In this document: positions 8,053 to 15,513 of the stretch, one piece after another | Position numbering within the stretch: position 1 is the stretch's first letter | Layout of the letters: each line of letters opens with the position of its first letter | From: Corynebacterium sp. HMSC078H07 | Lineage (GTDB): Bacteria; Actinomycetota; Actinomycetes; Mycobacteriales; Mycobacteriaceae | Assembly (NCBI RefSeq): GCF_001812805.1 | Contig: NZ_KV810517.1 | Span: 1 to 64,000 of the forward strand | Direction of reading: 5' to 3' | Length of the DNA: 64,000 nucleotides | Program-made: the position numbers and the translations under genes | Notes under the pieces: model-generated | Databases searched by the model: none | The model's input: the letters and a program-made list of their open reading frames with translations, nothing else | What the model was told of the DNA's origin: nothing

Positions 8053-9267
8053 TTAGTCTTCGTCCTCCAGCACCTCCGGCGGGTAGGCCGGGTGCTTCGA
8101 CGTGGGCACTAGCTGCGCCACCGCGGACTCGCGGGACATGCCACAAATCATGAGCAAGTCCACGATGATGGAACGCGTTTGTGCCAGCACCGCATAAGCG
8201 GAGAGAACCGGCTTGTCCCCCGCCATGTCAACGGAACAGCGTGCCGCTAGCTGGCGCAGACGGTGAACAATGTCGGGGATAGCGTGGGCCTCATCCACGC
8301 GGCGTTCCCGCGCGGATTGGTGACTGTAGAGTTCTGAGAGCTCCATCATGATGTCCGAGATGTCGTCGATAAGCTCGACCTGCTCCGGGGTTGCTTCATC
8401 ATCATCTTCAGCCAGGACGAGTGCACGGCGGGACAGCACACGGGTGCCGCGGACAACGTTATCGACGGGGGTGAGAATACGCTCCAAGGAGCGGACGTTG
8501 CGCTGCGAGCCCCACAGGAACGGTGATAGACGTGCGGTCTCCGCACCACCTTTCGTGGCGTTCAGCATGTTGTTGATGTCATCCTGAGTTCCGCGCACAG
8601 CATCACGTGCTTCTTGGATGCGGTCGGGGTCGTTATCCTCGAGGCCTTTCGAGACATCGACAAGCACCGATGACGTGATTCCAAGAACCTTGGACACCTC
8701 GGTTCGGCCCGCTCGCAGAGGCGAATTCGGGATGAGCATGATCATGGACAGCCCGATGACTGCACCGATAATGGCGTCAATCGCGCGGGAGACTCCGCCC
8801 ATCTCCGTCGGGGGCAAAATCGTGGCAATGAGGATGGCGGCGATGACAATCTGGTTGGACACCAACTGCGATCCGGTGACGAAAGAACCGATAATCAACG
8901 CCAGACCAATGATGATGGTCATATGAATTGGGCCGGTGCCCAGAGCATCCACGAGCAACGTGCCCACGAGGACGCCGATGACACCGCCGATGGCCATATC
9001 CACCGCGCGGCTAATGCGATCACTGCCGGAGAGACCCAAAATGATGATGACCGCCATCGGGGCGAAGAAGGGCTGCTCGTGGCCGAAAAAATCATGCGCT
9101 ACATAGAATGCGAGGCCAGCACCGAGTGTGCTCTGCACCATGAAGACAAGCCGGTTGCGCACGCGCGTAAAGCGCGACTTAACCGACTTATCCACCAGCC
9201 GCAGCTGCTCGCGGGTAGTCCTGCGAACGCGCTTGACGGTACTCGACGATGACTCTTGCGCTCCCAT
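8053..9267 (-). CDS. FUSC-family (aromatic acid exporter-like) membrane protein
   Basis: A 404-residue protein with a basic N-terminal cytosolic stretch, then about six hydrophobic segments between residues 40 and 180 (for example LVFMVQSTLGAGLAFYVAHDFF, split by HEQPFFAPMAVIIILGLS). A long helical cytosolic region with acidic stretches (LVLAEDDDEATPEQVELIDDI) follows. This is the layout of fusaric-acid-resistance and aromatic-acid exporter proteins of the FUSC superfamily, half-size version, which presumably oligomerise. Substrate unknown. Start ATG at 9267; a TAAGAT box lies nine bases before it and no good ribosome binding site is seen. The gene follows fba but is separated from it by a strong terminator, so it likely has its own promoter. 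It converges with the Abi_2 gene. Confidence 0.85.
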   Translation of the reverse strand: MGAQESSSSTVKRVRRTTREQLRLVDKSVKSRFTRVRNRLVFMVQSTLGAGLAFYVAHDFFGHEQPFFAPMAVIIILGLSGSDRISRAVDMAIGGVIGVLVGTLLVDALGTGPIHMTIIIGLALIIGSFVTGSQLVSNQIVIAAILIATILPPTEMGGVSRAIDAIIGAVIGLSMIMLIPNSPLRAGRTEVSKVLGITSSVLVDVSKGLEDNDPDRIQEARDAVRGTQDDINNMLNATKGGAETARLSPFLWGSQRNVRSLERILTPVDNVVRGTRVLSRRALVLAEDDDEATPEQVELIDDISDIMMELSELYSHQSARERRVDEAHAIPDIVHRLRQLAARCSVDMAGDKPVLSAYAVLAQTRSIIVDLLMICGMSRESAVAQLVPTSKHPAYPPEVLEDED

Positions 9268-9327
9268 GGTTTCCGTATCTTACGCGTTCAGCTGTAGGCG
9301 TTGACTGGGGCAGCCTGGGCTGGATGC

Positions 9328-9384
9328 AAAAAAATGAGCACGGTAGCCTTCCGAACCGGGTGGATTCGGGAGCTATCGTGCTCA
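9328..9384 (-). terminator. Strong rho-independent terminator after fba
   Basis: TGAGCACG (9335-9342) pairs with CGTGCTCA (9377-9384), with further pairing inside (GTAGC region and CCGAA/TTCGG). On the minus strand the hairpin is followed by seven T (complement of 9328-9334). It lies 66 nt after the fba stop codon and isolates fba from the FUSC gene. Confidence 0.88.
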
Positions 9385-9449
9385 GATCATGCGCTGGCTT
9401 GGGGAGCTGTACCAGAGGGATGGCGCCAAGCAACAGCGACTTAGAACCG

Positions 9450-10484
9450 TTACTTAGAAACGGTCTTGCCCACAGAGTGCAGGTCGGTGCAGGCCTCAAC
9501 CACGCGGTCAGCCATAGCCTGCTCAGCCTTCTTCATGTAGGAGCGCGGGTCGTAGACCTTCTTGTTGCCAACCTCACCGTCAATCTTGAAGACGCCATCG
9601 TAGTTAGCGAACATGTGGCGAGCGACCGGATTGGTGAAGGCGTACTGGGTATCGGTGTCAACGTTCATCTTGACAACGCCGTAGCCCAGAGCCTGCTCGA
9701 TCTTCTCCTTCTCGGAGCCGGAGCCACCGTGGAAGACGAAGTCGAACGGCTTGGAGCCATCCTCAAGGCCGAGCTTCTTGGATGCGGTCTTCTGACCCTC
9801 ATCGAGAACCTCCGGGCGCAGCTTCACGTTGCCCGGCTTGTACACGCCGTGGACGTTACCGAAGGTAGCTGCCAGCAGGTAGCGGCCCTTCTCACCGGTA
9901 CCGAGGGCATCAACGGTCTTCTCAAAGTCCTCCGGGGAGGTGTAGAGGTTAGCGCCAGCCTTAGCCTGAACGCCGTCCTCTTCGCCGCCGACAACACCAA
10001 TCTCAACCTCGAGAATGATGTTGGCGTTCTTTGCCTTCTCCAGCAGCTCCTGAGCGATTTCCAGGTTCTCATCGATCGGGATAGCGGAGCCATCCCACAT
10101 GTGGGACTGGAACAGCGGCAGCTCGCCGCGGTCTACGCGCTCCTGGGAGAAGGCGATGAGCGGGCGCACGTACTCATCCAGAACTTCCTTCTGGCAGTGG
10201 TCGGTGTGCAGCGCAACGTTGATGCCGTAGTGCTGTGCTGCTTCGTGCGCGAAGGCAGCGAGTGCCTTTGCACCGGCAACCTTGTTCTTCACGGACAGGC
10301 CGGAACCGAACTCGGCACCGCCGGTGGAGAACTGGATGATGCCGTCGGACTCAGCCTCGGCGAAGCCGCGGAGTGCTGCGTTGATGGTTTCGGAGGAGGT
10401 GCAGTTGATGGCCGGGAATGCGAAGCCGCCCTTCTTGGCGGTATCGAGCATCTGGTTATAGACCTCAGGGGTTGCGATTGGCAT
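9450..10484 (-). CDS. fba: Class II fructose-bisphosphate aldolase
   Basis: The enzyme splits fructose 1,6-bisphosphate to dihydroxyacetone phosphate and glyceraldehyde 3-phosphate in glycolysis and runs in reverse in gluconeogenesis. It is zinc dependent: NVALHTDHCQKEVLDEY carries the zinc His and catalytic Asp, ILEVEIGVVGGEEDGV the Glu loop, and FVFHGGSGSEKEKIEQAL with VVKMNVDTDTQYAF the phosphate-binding and zinc parts. Length 344 residues is typical. AGGATG lies seven bases before the ATG. Codon use is strongly biased, as expected of a highly expressed gene, and a strong terminator follows. In C. glutamicum the gene is called fda. No anomalies. Confidence 0.97.
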   Translation of the reverse strand: MPIATPEVYNQMLDTAKKGGFAFPAINCTSSETINAALRGFAEAESDGIIQFSTGGAEFGSGLSVKNKVAGAKALAAFAHEAAQHYGINVALHTDHCQKEVLDEYVRPLIAFSQERVDRGELPLFQSHMWDGSAIPIDENLEIAQELLEKAKNANIILEVEIGVVGGEEDGVQAKAGANLYTSPEDFEKTVDALGTGEKGRYLLAATFGNVHGVYKPGNVKLRPEVLDEGQKTASKKLGLEDGSKPFDFVFHGGSGSEKEKIEQALGYGVVKMNVDTDTQYAFTNPVARHMFANYDGVFKIDGEVGNKKVYDPRSYMKKAEQAMADRVVEACTDLHSVGKTVSK

Positions 10485-10651
10485 AAAGATCCATCCTTTG
10501 GAGTTGCTGTGCAGTAAGCCGTGCTACCTCGCTGTTAGGCGAAACAACACGTTCCAACACCCAAGTATGCCTATCGATGTTGGTTTCCGCCGTACGATAC
10601 GGTGTGATCTCACTTAAGGGGGTGATTTCAGTTCGAAGGTGTGCAGGTCTA

Positions 10652-11863
10652 CTAGGAGTTTTGTACCTTTTTGGATTCTTCCTTGTGCTTCCAAATTCGG
10701 GCGCAGGCCTCCAGTAGCATCCAACCGGACAACTGAACGGACAAATCTCGCTCGGCCACGCGGATAATGCCGACCTTTTGGCCCAGGCTCGACGGGCCGA
10801 ACCCATAGTTGTGGGGCAGTTTCGCGTCCGCGGTCCAGTCAGAACCGAAGATGGGCAGGCCGTCCACCTCGAGGCGGTGTTCCCACACGGACTCGGCAGA
10901 GCTGATGACGAGGCGTGCCGCGAGCTTTTTCGTGGCGCGATTGGCAGGCGAATCCCCAGGGAGGCGCACGGCCACGTCTGCGAGGTAGCGCACGAGAATG
11001 CCCTTGAATAGGCCGCCATCACCGTCACCGGTTTTCCAGTCAATAACGCCTGTATGGGTTGCCATACCCGTGGCCACAGCCTGAACGAGACTGCGGATGC
11101 GGGTGGTGTAGTCCATCATGTCTTTGGCCAAGTCAGCCTCGTAGATGGTGTCGATGGTTTCCAAAGAGGTCAGTCCTGATTTCTTGCGCAGAGCAAGGAC
11201 AATTTCCAGGCAAGCACCGAGGACAACGCCTTGGCAGTAGGGATGGATGGCGCGAACAACTTCGCGACCGTCCATACGCATGCGGATGCCGTCCATGACG
11301 AAGCCGTCATCGTCGATGAGATGGTCATAGATCCAGTCCACGATGTGGCGGGCTTCGTCTAGGCGACCCATGCGGGCAAGCATGATGGCGCCGGGGCCGT
11401 TGGAAGGCACGTTAAGGAAGGTCTCGCCTTCGCGCCACGGCAGTACTCCCACCTGGGAATCGATTCCGGCGCGAATGTTTCCCTGCAGGACGCTGAGCTT
11501 CTTATACGGGCGCAGCTTATTTAGCTCCCCGGCGCGGGCCATGGCGAGGGCCATCCAGGCCTTGTCATCGTAGTAACGATTCTTCGTCAGCGCGCGCAGG
11601 TTGCGCACGTGAATGCCGCGCATGGTGTTGGCGATAAGCGTTCGGCGCACCTTGGTGTTTTTGCGCAGTGCGGCATCTACCTGGCAATCCAGGTAGTGGG
11701 CTTGCCACCAGTAGTGCCAATGGACAAAGAGCGATTCCTTGGTGGTGGGCGGCCAGCTCACCACCGCAAGGTTGGTACGCGGCAAGCCCCACACGGCGCT
11801 CGCGTGGCGCTCGTTGATGGCTGTCTCCGCGAGGTCAGCACGGTGTGCCCATTTTTCTTTCAC
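10652..11863 (-). CDS. Glycoside hydrolase family 76 protein (alpha-1,6-mannanase-like)
   Basis: A 403-residue protein with the GH76 signature Asp pair in NRYYDDKAWMALAMARA (near residue 120), and further conserved pieces FLNVPSNGPGAIMLARMGR, GFVMDGIR and PYCQGVVLGACLEIVLA. GH76 enzymes cut alpha-1,6-mannan; in corynebacteria a role in lipomannan or cell-wall mannan turnover is plausible but not shown. No signal peptide is evident, so a cytosolic or unconventional location is implied, or the true start lies elsewhere. The start is a GTG at 11863. The C-terminus is Lys-rich. A palindrome CATGTGA-N10-TCACATG sits just upstream and may be an operator. Confidence 0.82.
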   Translation of the reverse strand: MKEKWAHRADLAETAINERHASAVWGLPRTNLAVVSWPPTTKESLFVHWHYWWQAHYLDCQVDAALRKNTKVRRTLIANTMRGIHVRNLRALTKNRYYDDKAWMALAMARAGELNKLRPYKKLSVLQGNIRAGIDSQVGVLPWREGETFLNVPSNGPGAIMLARMGRLDEARHIVDWIYDHLIDDDGFVMDGIRMRMDGREVVRAIHPYCQGVVLGACLEIVLALRKKSGLTSLETIDTIYEADLAKDMMDYTTRIRSLVQAVATGMATHTGVIDWKTGDGDGGLFKGILVRYLADVAVRLPGDSPANRATKKLAARLVISSAESVWEHRLEVDGLPIFGSDWTADAKLPHNYGFGPSSLGQKVGIIRVAERDLSVQLSGWMLLEACARIWKHKEESKKVQNS

Positions 11864-11882
11864 GTCTGTCTCATCATTCTGG

Positions 11883-11906
11883 CATGTGAATTCGTTACCT
11901 CACATG
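11883..11906 (-). promoter_or_regulatory. Palindromic operator candidate upstream of the GH76 gene
   Basis: CATGTGA (11883-11889) and TCACATG (11900-11906) form a perfect 7-bp inverted repeat with a 10-bp spacer, 20 bp upstream of the GH76 start codon and just downstream of nothing else on that strand. Size and spacing suit a dimeric repressor. The cognate protein is unknown. Confidence 0.45.
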
Positions 11907-11926
11907 TAAACATAGTGGGCGGGGCC

Positions 11927-12619
11927 TCACCATGCTTTTGATAAGTCGGCGTGCTGCCGAATCCACGCATGCATGGCAATACCTGCGGCCACACCTGCAT
12001 TAATGCTGCGCGTGGAGCCAAACTGGGCGATGGAGCACGTCATTAGCGCTGCGTCTTGGGCCTCTTGGCTCACACCGGGGCCCTCTTGACCAAAGAGGAG
12101 AAGACAGCGTTCAGGTAGTTCTGCGGTTTCGAGAGGCACACACCCGGGGGTGTTGTCGATGGCGACGACGGTGAGCTCCTGCTCGGCGGCCCAGGTCATT
12201 AGTTCACTAACGTCCGCATGGTGCATGAGGTGCTGGTATCTATCCGTAACCATGGCGCCGCGGCGGTTCCAACGGCGGCGGCCTACGATGTGGACGGTGT
12301 CGACAGCAAAGGCGTTGGCCGTGCGCACGACCGTGCCGATGTTGGCGTCGTTCTCGAAGTTCTCGATGGCGATGTGGAGGGCATGCCGGCGGGTATCAAT
12401 GTCCGCACGGATGGCCTCGCGCGACCAGTAGCGGTAGGCGTCCACGACGTTGCGGCGGTCGCCTTCGGCAAGCAGCTCTGGGTCGTATTTTTCCGCTTCT
12501 GGCCCTTCGGGAAGCGGCCCTTCCCAGGGCCCGACGCCATGGCGGCCTTCGTTCCACTCGGTGGGGCCTTTGGCATCGGTGGCTTCGTTGTGGTGAGCGG
12601 CGTCGCCGGTATTAGGCAA
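11927..12619 (-). CDS. SpoU/TrmH-family RNA 2'-O-methyltransferase
   Basis: A SAM-dependent ribose methyltransferase of the SPOUT class acting on tRNA or rRNA; the exact target is not known. The three SpoU motifs are present: NFENDANIGTVVRTANAF, LFGQEGPGVSQEA, and FGSTRSINAGVAAGIAMHAW, which build the knotted cofactor site. A 60-residue N-terminal extension precedes the domain. The start is placed at the TTG at 12619, which overlaps the pyrE stop codon by eight bases and has GAGGA nine bases upstream; longer versions would run far into pyrE. Translational coupling with pyrE is likely. 230 residues from this start. Confidence 0.85.
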   Translation of the reverse strand: MPNTGDAAHHNEATDAKGPTEWNEGRHGVGPWEGPLPEGPEAEKYDPELLAEGDRRNVVDAYRYWSREAIRADIDTRRHALHIAIENFENDANIGTVVRTANAFAVDTVHIVGRRRWNRRGAMVTDRYQHLMHHADVSELMTWAAEQELTVVAIDNTPGCVPLETAELPERCLLLFGQEGPGVSQEAQDAALMTCSIAQFGSTRSINAGVAAGIAMHAWIRQHADLSKAW

Positions 12620-13157
12620 GGTCGAGGTCCTCAAGGCCCAGTAGGTAGCGGTACTCCAAGCCTTCGGCGGCGATGGCTGCACCAGCGTCGGTATCACGGT
12701 CCACAACGGTGGCCACGCCAACAACCTCAGCACCTGCGTTTCGCAGGGCCTTGACAGCGGTCAGCGGGGAGTTACCGGTCGTGGTGGTGTCTTCCACGAC
12801 GAGCACCTTCTGGCCCTCAACGTTGAAGCCTTCAATCTGGCGCTGCATGCCGTGCTTCTTGGCTTCCTTGCGCACGACGAAAGCGTCGATGTCACGGCCA
12901 TCAGCATGCATGATGGACAGCGCGACAGGGTCGGCGCCCATGGTCAGTCCGCCGGCAGCGGCGAAGTCCCAGTCCGCAGTGAGCTCACGCAGCAGGGAGC
13001 CGATGAGACGGGATGCCTCGTGCTGCAGGGTGGCACGGCGCAGGTCAACGTAGTAGTCAGCCTCCTTGCCGGAGGACAGCGTGACCTTGCCGTGGACGAC
13101 GGCCAGCTCCTTTACCAGTTCTGCTAGGCGTTGCTTCTTCTGCTGATCCAGGCTCAT
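12612..13157 (-). CDS. pyrE: Orotate phosphoribosyltransferase
   Basis: PyrE transfers orotate to PRPP to give OMP in pyrimidine synthesis. The PRPP-binding motif VLVVEDTTTTGNSPLTAV is intact, as are FVVRKEAKKHG and the N-terminal KVTLSSGKEADYYVDLR. Length 181 residues is standard. AAGGAG lies seven bases before the ATG at 13157; a longer frame to 13238 lacks support. It overlaps the downstream methyltransferase gene by eight bases. The unknown membrane-anchored gene upstream ends 126 nt away. Confidence 0.96.
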   Translation of the reverse strand: MSLDQQKKQRLAELVKELAVVHGKVTLSSGKEADYYVDLRRATLQHEASRLIGSLLRELTADWDFAAAGGLTMGADPVALSIMHADGRDIDAFVVRKEAKKHGMQRQIEGFNVEGQKVLVVEDTTTTGNSPLTAVKALRNAGAEVVGVATVVDRDTDAGAAIAAEGLEYRYLLGLEDLDLA

Positions 13158-13283
13158 CGCGCGCTCCTTCGGTATGTGGCTGTCTCTAGCCTTTAAAAAT
13201 CCGCCCTGTAGTCTACCCTCTTCCAAGTGGCAGACCATTACACGGGCTGCAGTGCTTGCGGCGCGGACTATTCGTGGCGCTGG

Positions 13284-14564
13284 CTAGTCGAAAATAGAGG
13301 AACCACCATCAAAGCGGCGCGGCAGGCGGGCTTGGTTCTGCTCGTGGGTGGGGTGTTCGCGACCATCAGCGATGGCGTCCACCTCGTCCGCGCCCAGGCT
13401 CGTGTGGTCGATGGGGCCATGTGCTTCGCTCGTCGTGCGGCTCGGCATGACCACAGGTTCAGTCGGGCGCTGGATATTAGGGGCACCGACGGAGGCGTCA
13501 CGGTCAGGGACGGCCGTGGGGCCAGTGGGTTCCGGCTGTGGGGGTGCGGGAATGTCGCGGCTCGGGTCGAGCTCGTCTACGCGCAGCACCTGGGTAGCTT
13601 CGGAGCGTGGCGGAAGGACGCGTGCGGTATCAGCCAGCACCGCAAGTGGTTCGAGCATCTCTTCCCACTCGGTGCTGCGAGCCTGCTTGGTGGTTTGGGC
13701 AAGTACCCACTCCCCTTCCATCCACGCAGCAGTGACTACAGCGGGTAGCGCGCGCAAAGCACGAGTGACGCGGTCATCGATGAGACGCTGGCCCACGCCG
13801 GCTTCGGAGGCGAAGACGTCGAAGCCTTCCTCCGTGCACACATGGACGAGGTCGTCGGAAGGAGTGTCCACGGTCTCCCCTACGCGACGAAAATCAATCA
13901 CGATGTCAGAAGCTGCGCCAGTGCGCATGGCCATGATGGGGATAGCGCCCATATCGAAGAGCAGCGTTTCATGGCCACGAACCGTTCCAGCAATGATGTC
14001 TTTCGGCTCCTGGCCGCGGGCAGCAGCACCACGGGTCCATTCATCCGCGAGGTAGGAATCATGCTTGGCGTACTCCCAGCCGCGCTGTTGGCCGAAAGTT
14101 TTCCGCTCGCGTCGAGCGCTGCCGGGCACGAGGTGCTTGGCGCGTTCGGCGCGCTCCGTAAAGCGGGGTGCCGGAGCCGGTTCCCCGGAATTGGAATCGG
14201 CGGCAGTTTCTGGCTCTGGAATTGGTTCCGGAGTTGGTTCTGCTGCCGGCATTGCTTCCGGCAATGGCTCTGGCGTGGGTTCCGGCTCGGAAGTGGGTTC
14301 GTACTCGGGCTCAGGTGCCGGTTCGGGCTGCGGCGCAGACTCGTCTGCCGGTGCGGGCTCGGTTGCTGTATCGGTTGCTGCGTTGTCGGCAGCGTCCGAT
14401 TCGGTGGCGACGGGCTCGGAGGTGGGCTGCTCAGGCAGCTGTTCGTCGGCGGAAGGAGTGGTGTCAGCGGCCGGAGAGTCGGTGCGCTGGCGCTGGTCCC
14501 ACCAGAGCAGGAGCAAACCCGCGAGGAGCGCGGCGGCGGCGAGGAGTAGGAGTACGAAAGGCAT
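13284..14564 (-). CDS. Membrane-anchored protein with long acidic Pro/Glu/Ala linker, unknown function
   Basis: Residues 1-21 form a single hydrophobic helix followed by WWDQRQR, a typical N-terminal membrane anchor. Residues about 30-135 are a low-complexity spacer of Pro, Glu, Ala, Thr and Ser with repeated PEP units. Residues about 140-330 form a folded domain (for example FGQQRGWEYAKHDSYLADEW, split by later DIVIDFRRVGETVDTPSDD and VCTEEGFDVFASEAGVGQRL). The C-terminal 90 residues are again disordered. Because of the stop-transfer arginines the domain should face the cytosol. The gene is on the same strand as the rhodanese gene (40 nt upstream) and pyrE. I do not recognise the folded domain. 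Confidence 0.78.
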   Translation of the reverse strand: MPFVLLLLAAAALLAGLLLLWWDQRQRTDSPAADTTPSADEQLPEQPTSEPVATESDAADNAATDTATEPAPADESAPQPEPAPEPEYEPTSEPEPTPEPLPEAMPAAEPTPEPIPEPETAADSNSGEPAPAPRFTERAERAKHLVPGSARRERKTFGQQRGWEYAKHDSYLADEWTRGAAARGQEPKDIIAGTVRGHETLLFDMGAIPIMAMRTGAASDIVIDFRRVGETVDTPSDDLVHVCTEEGFDVFASEAGVGQRLIDDRVTRALRALPAVVTAAWMEGEWVLAQTTKQARSTEWEEMLEPLAVLADTARVLPPRSEATQVLRVDELDPSRDIPAPPQPEPTGPTAVPDRDASVGAPNIQRPTEPVVMPSRTTSEAHGPIDHTSLGADEVDAIADGREHPTHEQNQARLPRRFDGGSSIFD

Positions 14565-14604
14565 TACTGACTGAGCTTAATCGCTCGGGACGAGGACGGG
14601 GCGC

Positions 14605-15456
14605 TTAGACGTGGTCGCGGTCGCCGCGCTCGATGGGGTTCTTCGGGTTCGCGGACCACTGAGACCAACCACCCACGAAGTGCCGCAGGCCCGTAAAGCC
14701 CACGTACTCAAAGAGGGCGATGGCTAGGGAGGAGTGGTTACCGGAGCCGGAGTAGATAATGGCGCCGTCGGTGTTCTCCTTGGTGACGCCGTGCTCGCCC
14801 AAGATGTCAAGGATTTCTTCCTTGGAGCGCCAGACGGTAACACCGTCGGTGTGGAAGAGGCGCTCCGGCAGGTTGACTGCACCCGGGATGTGGCCGGCCT
14901 TGAGGTCGAGGTTCTCGCGGCGGCCAGCGAAGCGGTTGCGCGTGCGGGCGTCGAGAAGCAGCCCCGTATGTTCCTTGACCTCATCGATCGTGACCGTGGG
15001 CATGGAACCCGGCTGAACGGTGATATTCGAGGTCATGCCCAAGTTGCCCGGCCCGGTAAGGGTAGGCATGCCCTGGGCGCGCCAATTGGACAGGCCGCCA
15101 TCGAGAATGCGGACGTTCTGTACGCCCGCCCAGCGCAGCGTCCACCAGGCGCGGCCAGCGAAGAGGCCACGGCCCTCGTCGTAGACGACGACCTCGTAGC
15201 CCTCGCGCAAACCCCAGTGGTCAACCCACTCCTGGACCTTCTCCGGCAGCGGCAGCGGGTTGCGGCCCACCTTGGAGCCTGGCAGGCCCACGAAGGCAGA
15301 GGCAGCGTCCGCATACTGGGCGGTCGGCACATGGAGGGAGGAAAATTGGTTGAAGGACTCTCCTTCGCCAGGAGCCCAAAGAGAGGCAAGGATAGTTGTT
15401 TTGTCGCCGTGGTAAATCTTGTCACGAAGCTCGTGCGGGGAGACCAAAATGCTCAT
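14605..15456 (-). CDS. thtR: Tandem rhodanese (thiosulfate sulfurtransferase-like) lacking the catalytic Cys
   Basis: Two rhodanese domains in 283 residues: the first (1-135) with VVVYDEGRGLFAGRAWWTLRW, the second (150-283) with LLDARTRNRFAGRRE, GHIPGAVNLP and the active-site loop IIYSGSGNHSSLA. In active enzymes that loop starts with Cys; here it is Ser (codon TCC), and the whole protein has no cysteine. Thus it cannot form the persulfide used by rhodaneses and may bind sulfur compounds or regulate instead. The name follows overall similarity and the position next to clpB. The ATG at 15456 lies within a perfect hairpin and seven bases after TATCAT, which suggests a leaderless start. Confidence 0.85.
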   Translation of the reverse strand: MSILVSPHELRDKIYHGDKTTILASLWAPGEGESFNQFSSLHVPTAQYADAASAFVGLPGSKVGRNPLPLPEKVQEWVDHWGLREGYEVVVYDEGRGLFAGRAWWTLRWAGVQNVRILDGGLSNWRAQGMPTLTGPGNLGMTSNITVQPGSMPTVTIDEVKEHTGLLLDARTRNRFAGRRENLDLKAGHIPGAVNLPERLFHTDGVTVWRSKEEILDILGEHGVTKENTDGAIIYSGSGNHSSLAIALFEYVGFTGLRHFVGGWSQWSANPKNPIERGDRDHV

Positions 15457-15480
15457 GCCCCCGATGATAGGGGCATGAGC
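15451..15480 (-). promoter_or_regulatory. Perfect 11-bp inverted repeat covering the thtR start codon
   Basis: GCTCATGCCCC (15451-15461) and GGGGCATGAGC (15470-15480) flank an 8-base loop. The arm nearest the gene contains the ATG of the rhodanese gene. On the minus strand the loop region also holds TATCAT, seven bases before that ATG, and the second arm is followed by ATTTTGG. It may serve as the clpB terminator, as a promoter with operator, or as a start-codon-hiding hairpin; these cannot be told apart from sequence. Confidence 0.55.
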
Positions 15481-15513
15481 GAGTTGGCGCGCGCTGTGCG
15501 GAGACGGCTCGGC

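Noticed and set aside
9249-10517. 422-codon frame antisense to fba
   Set aside because: Runs through the fba terminator and the whole fba gene; no motif.
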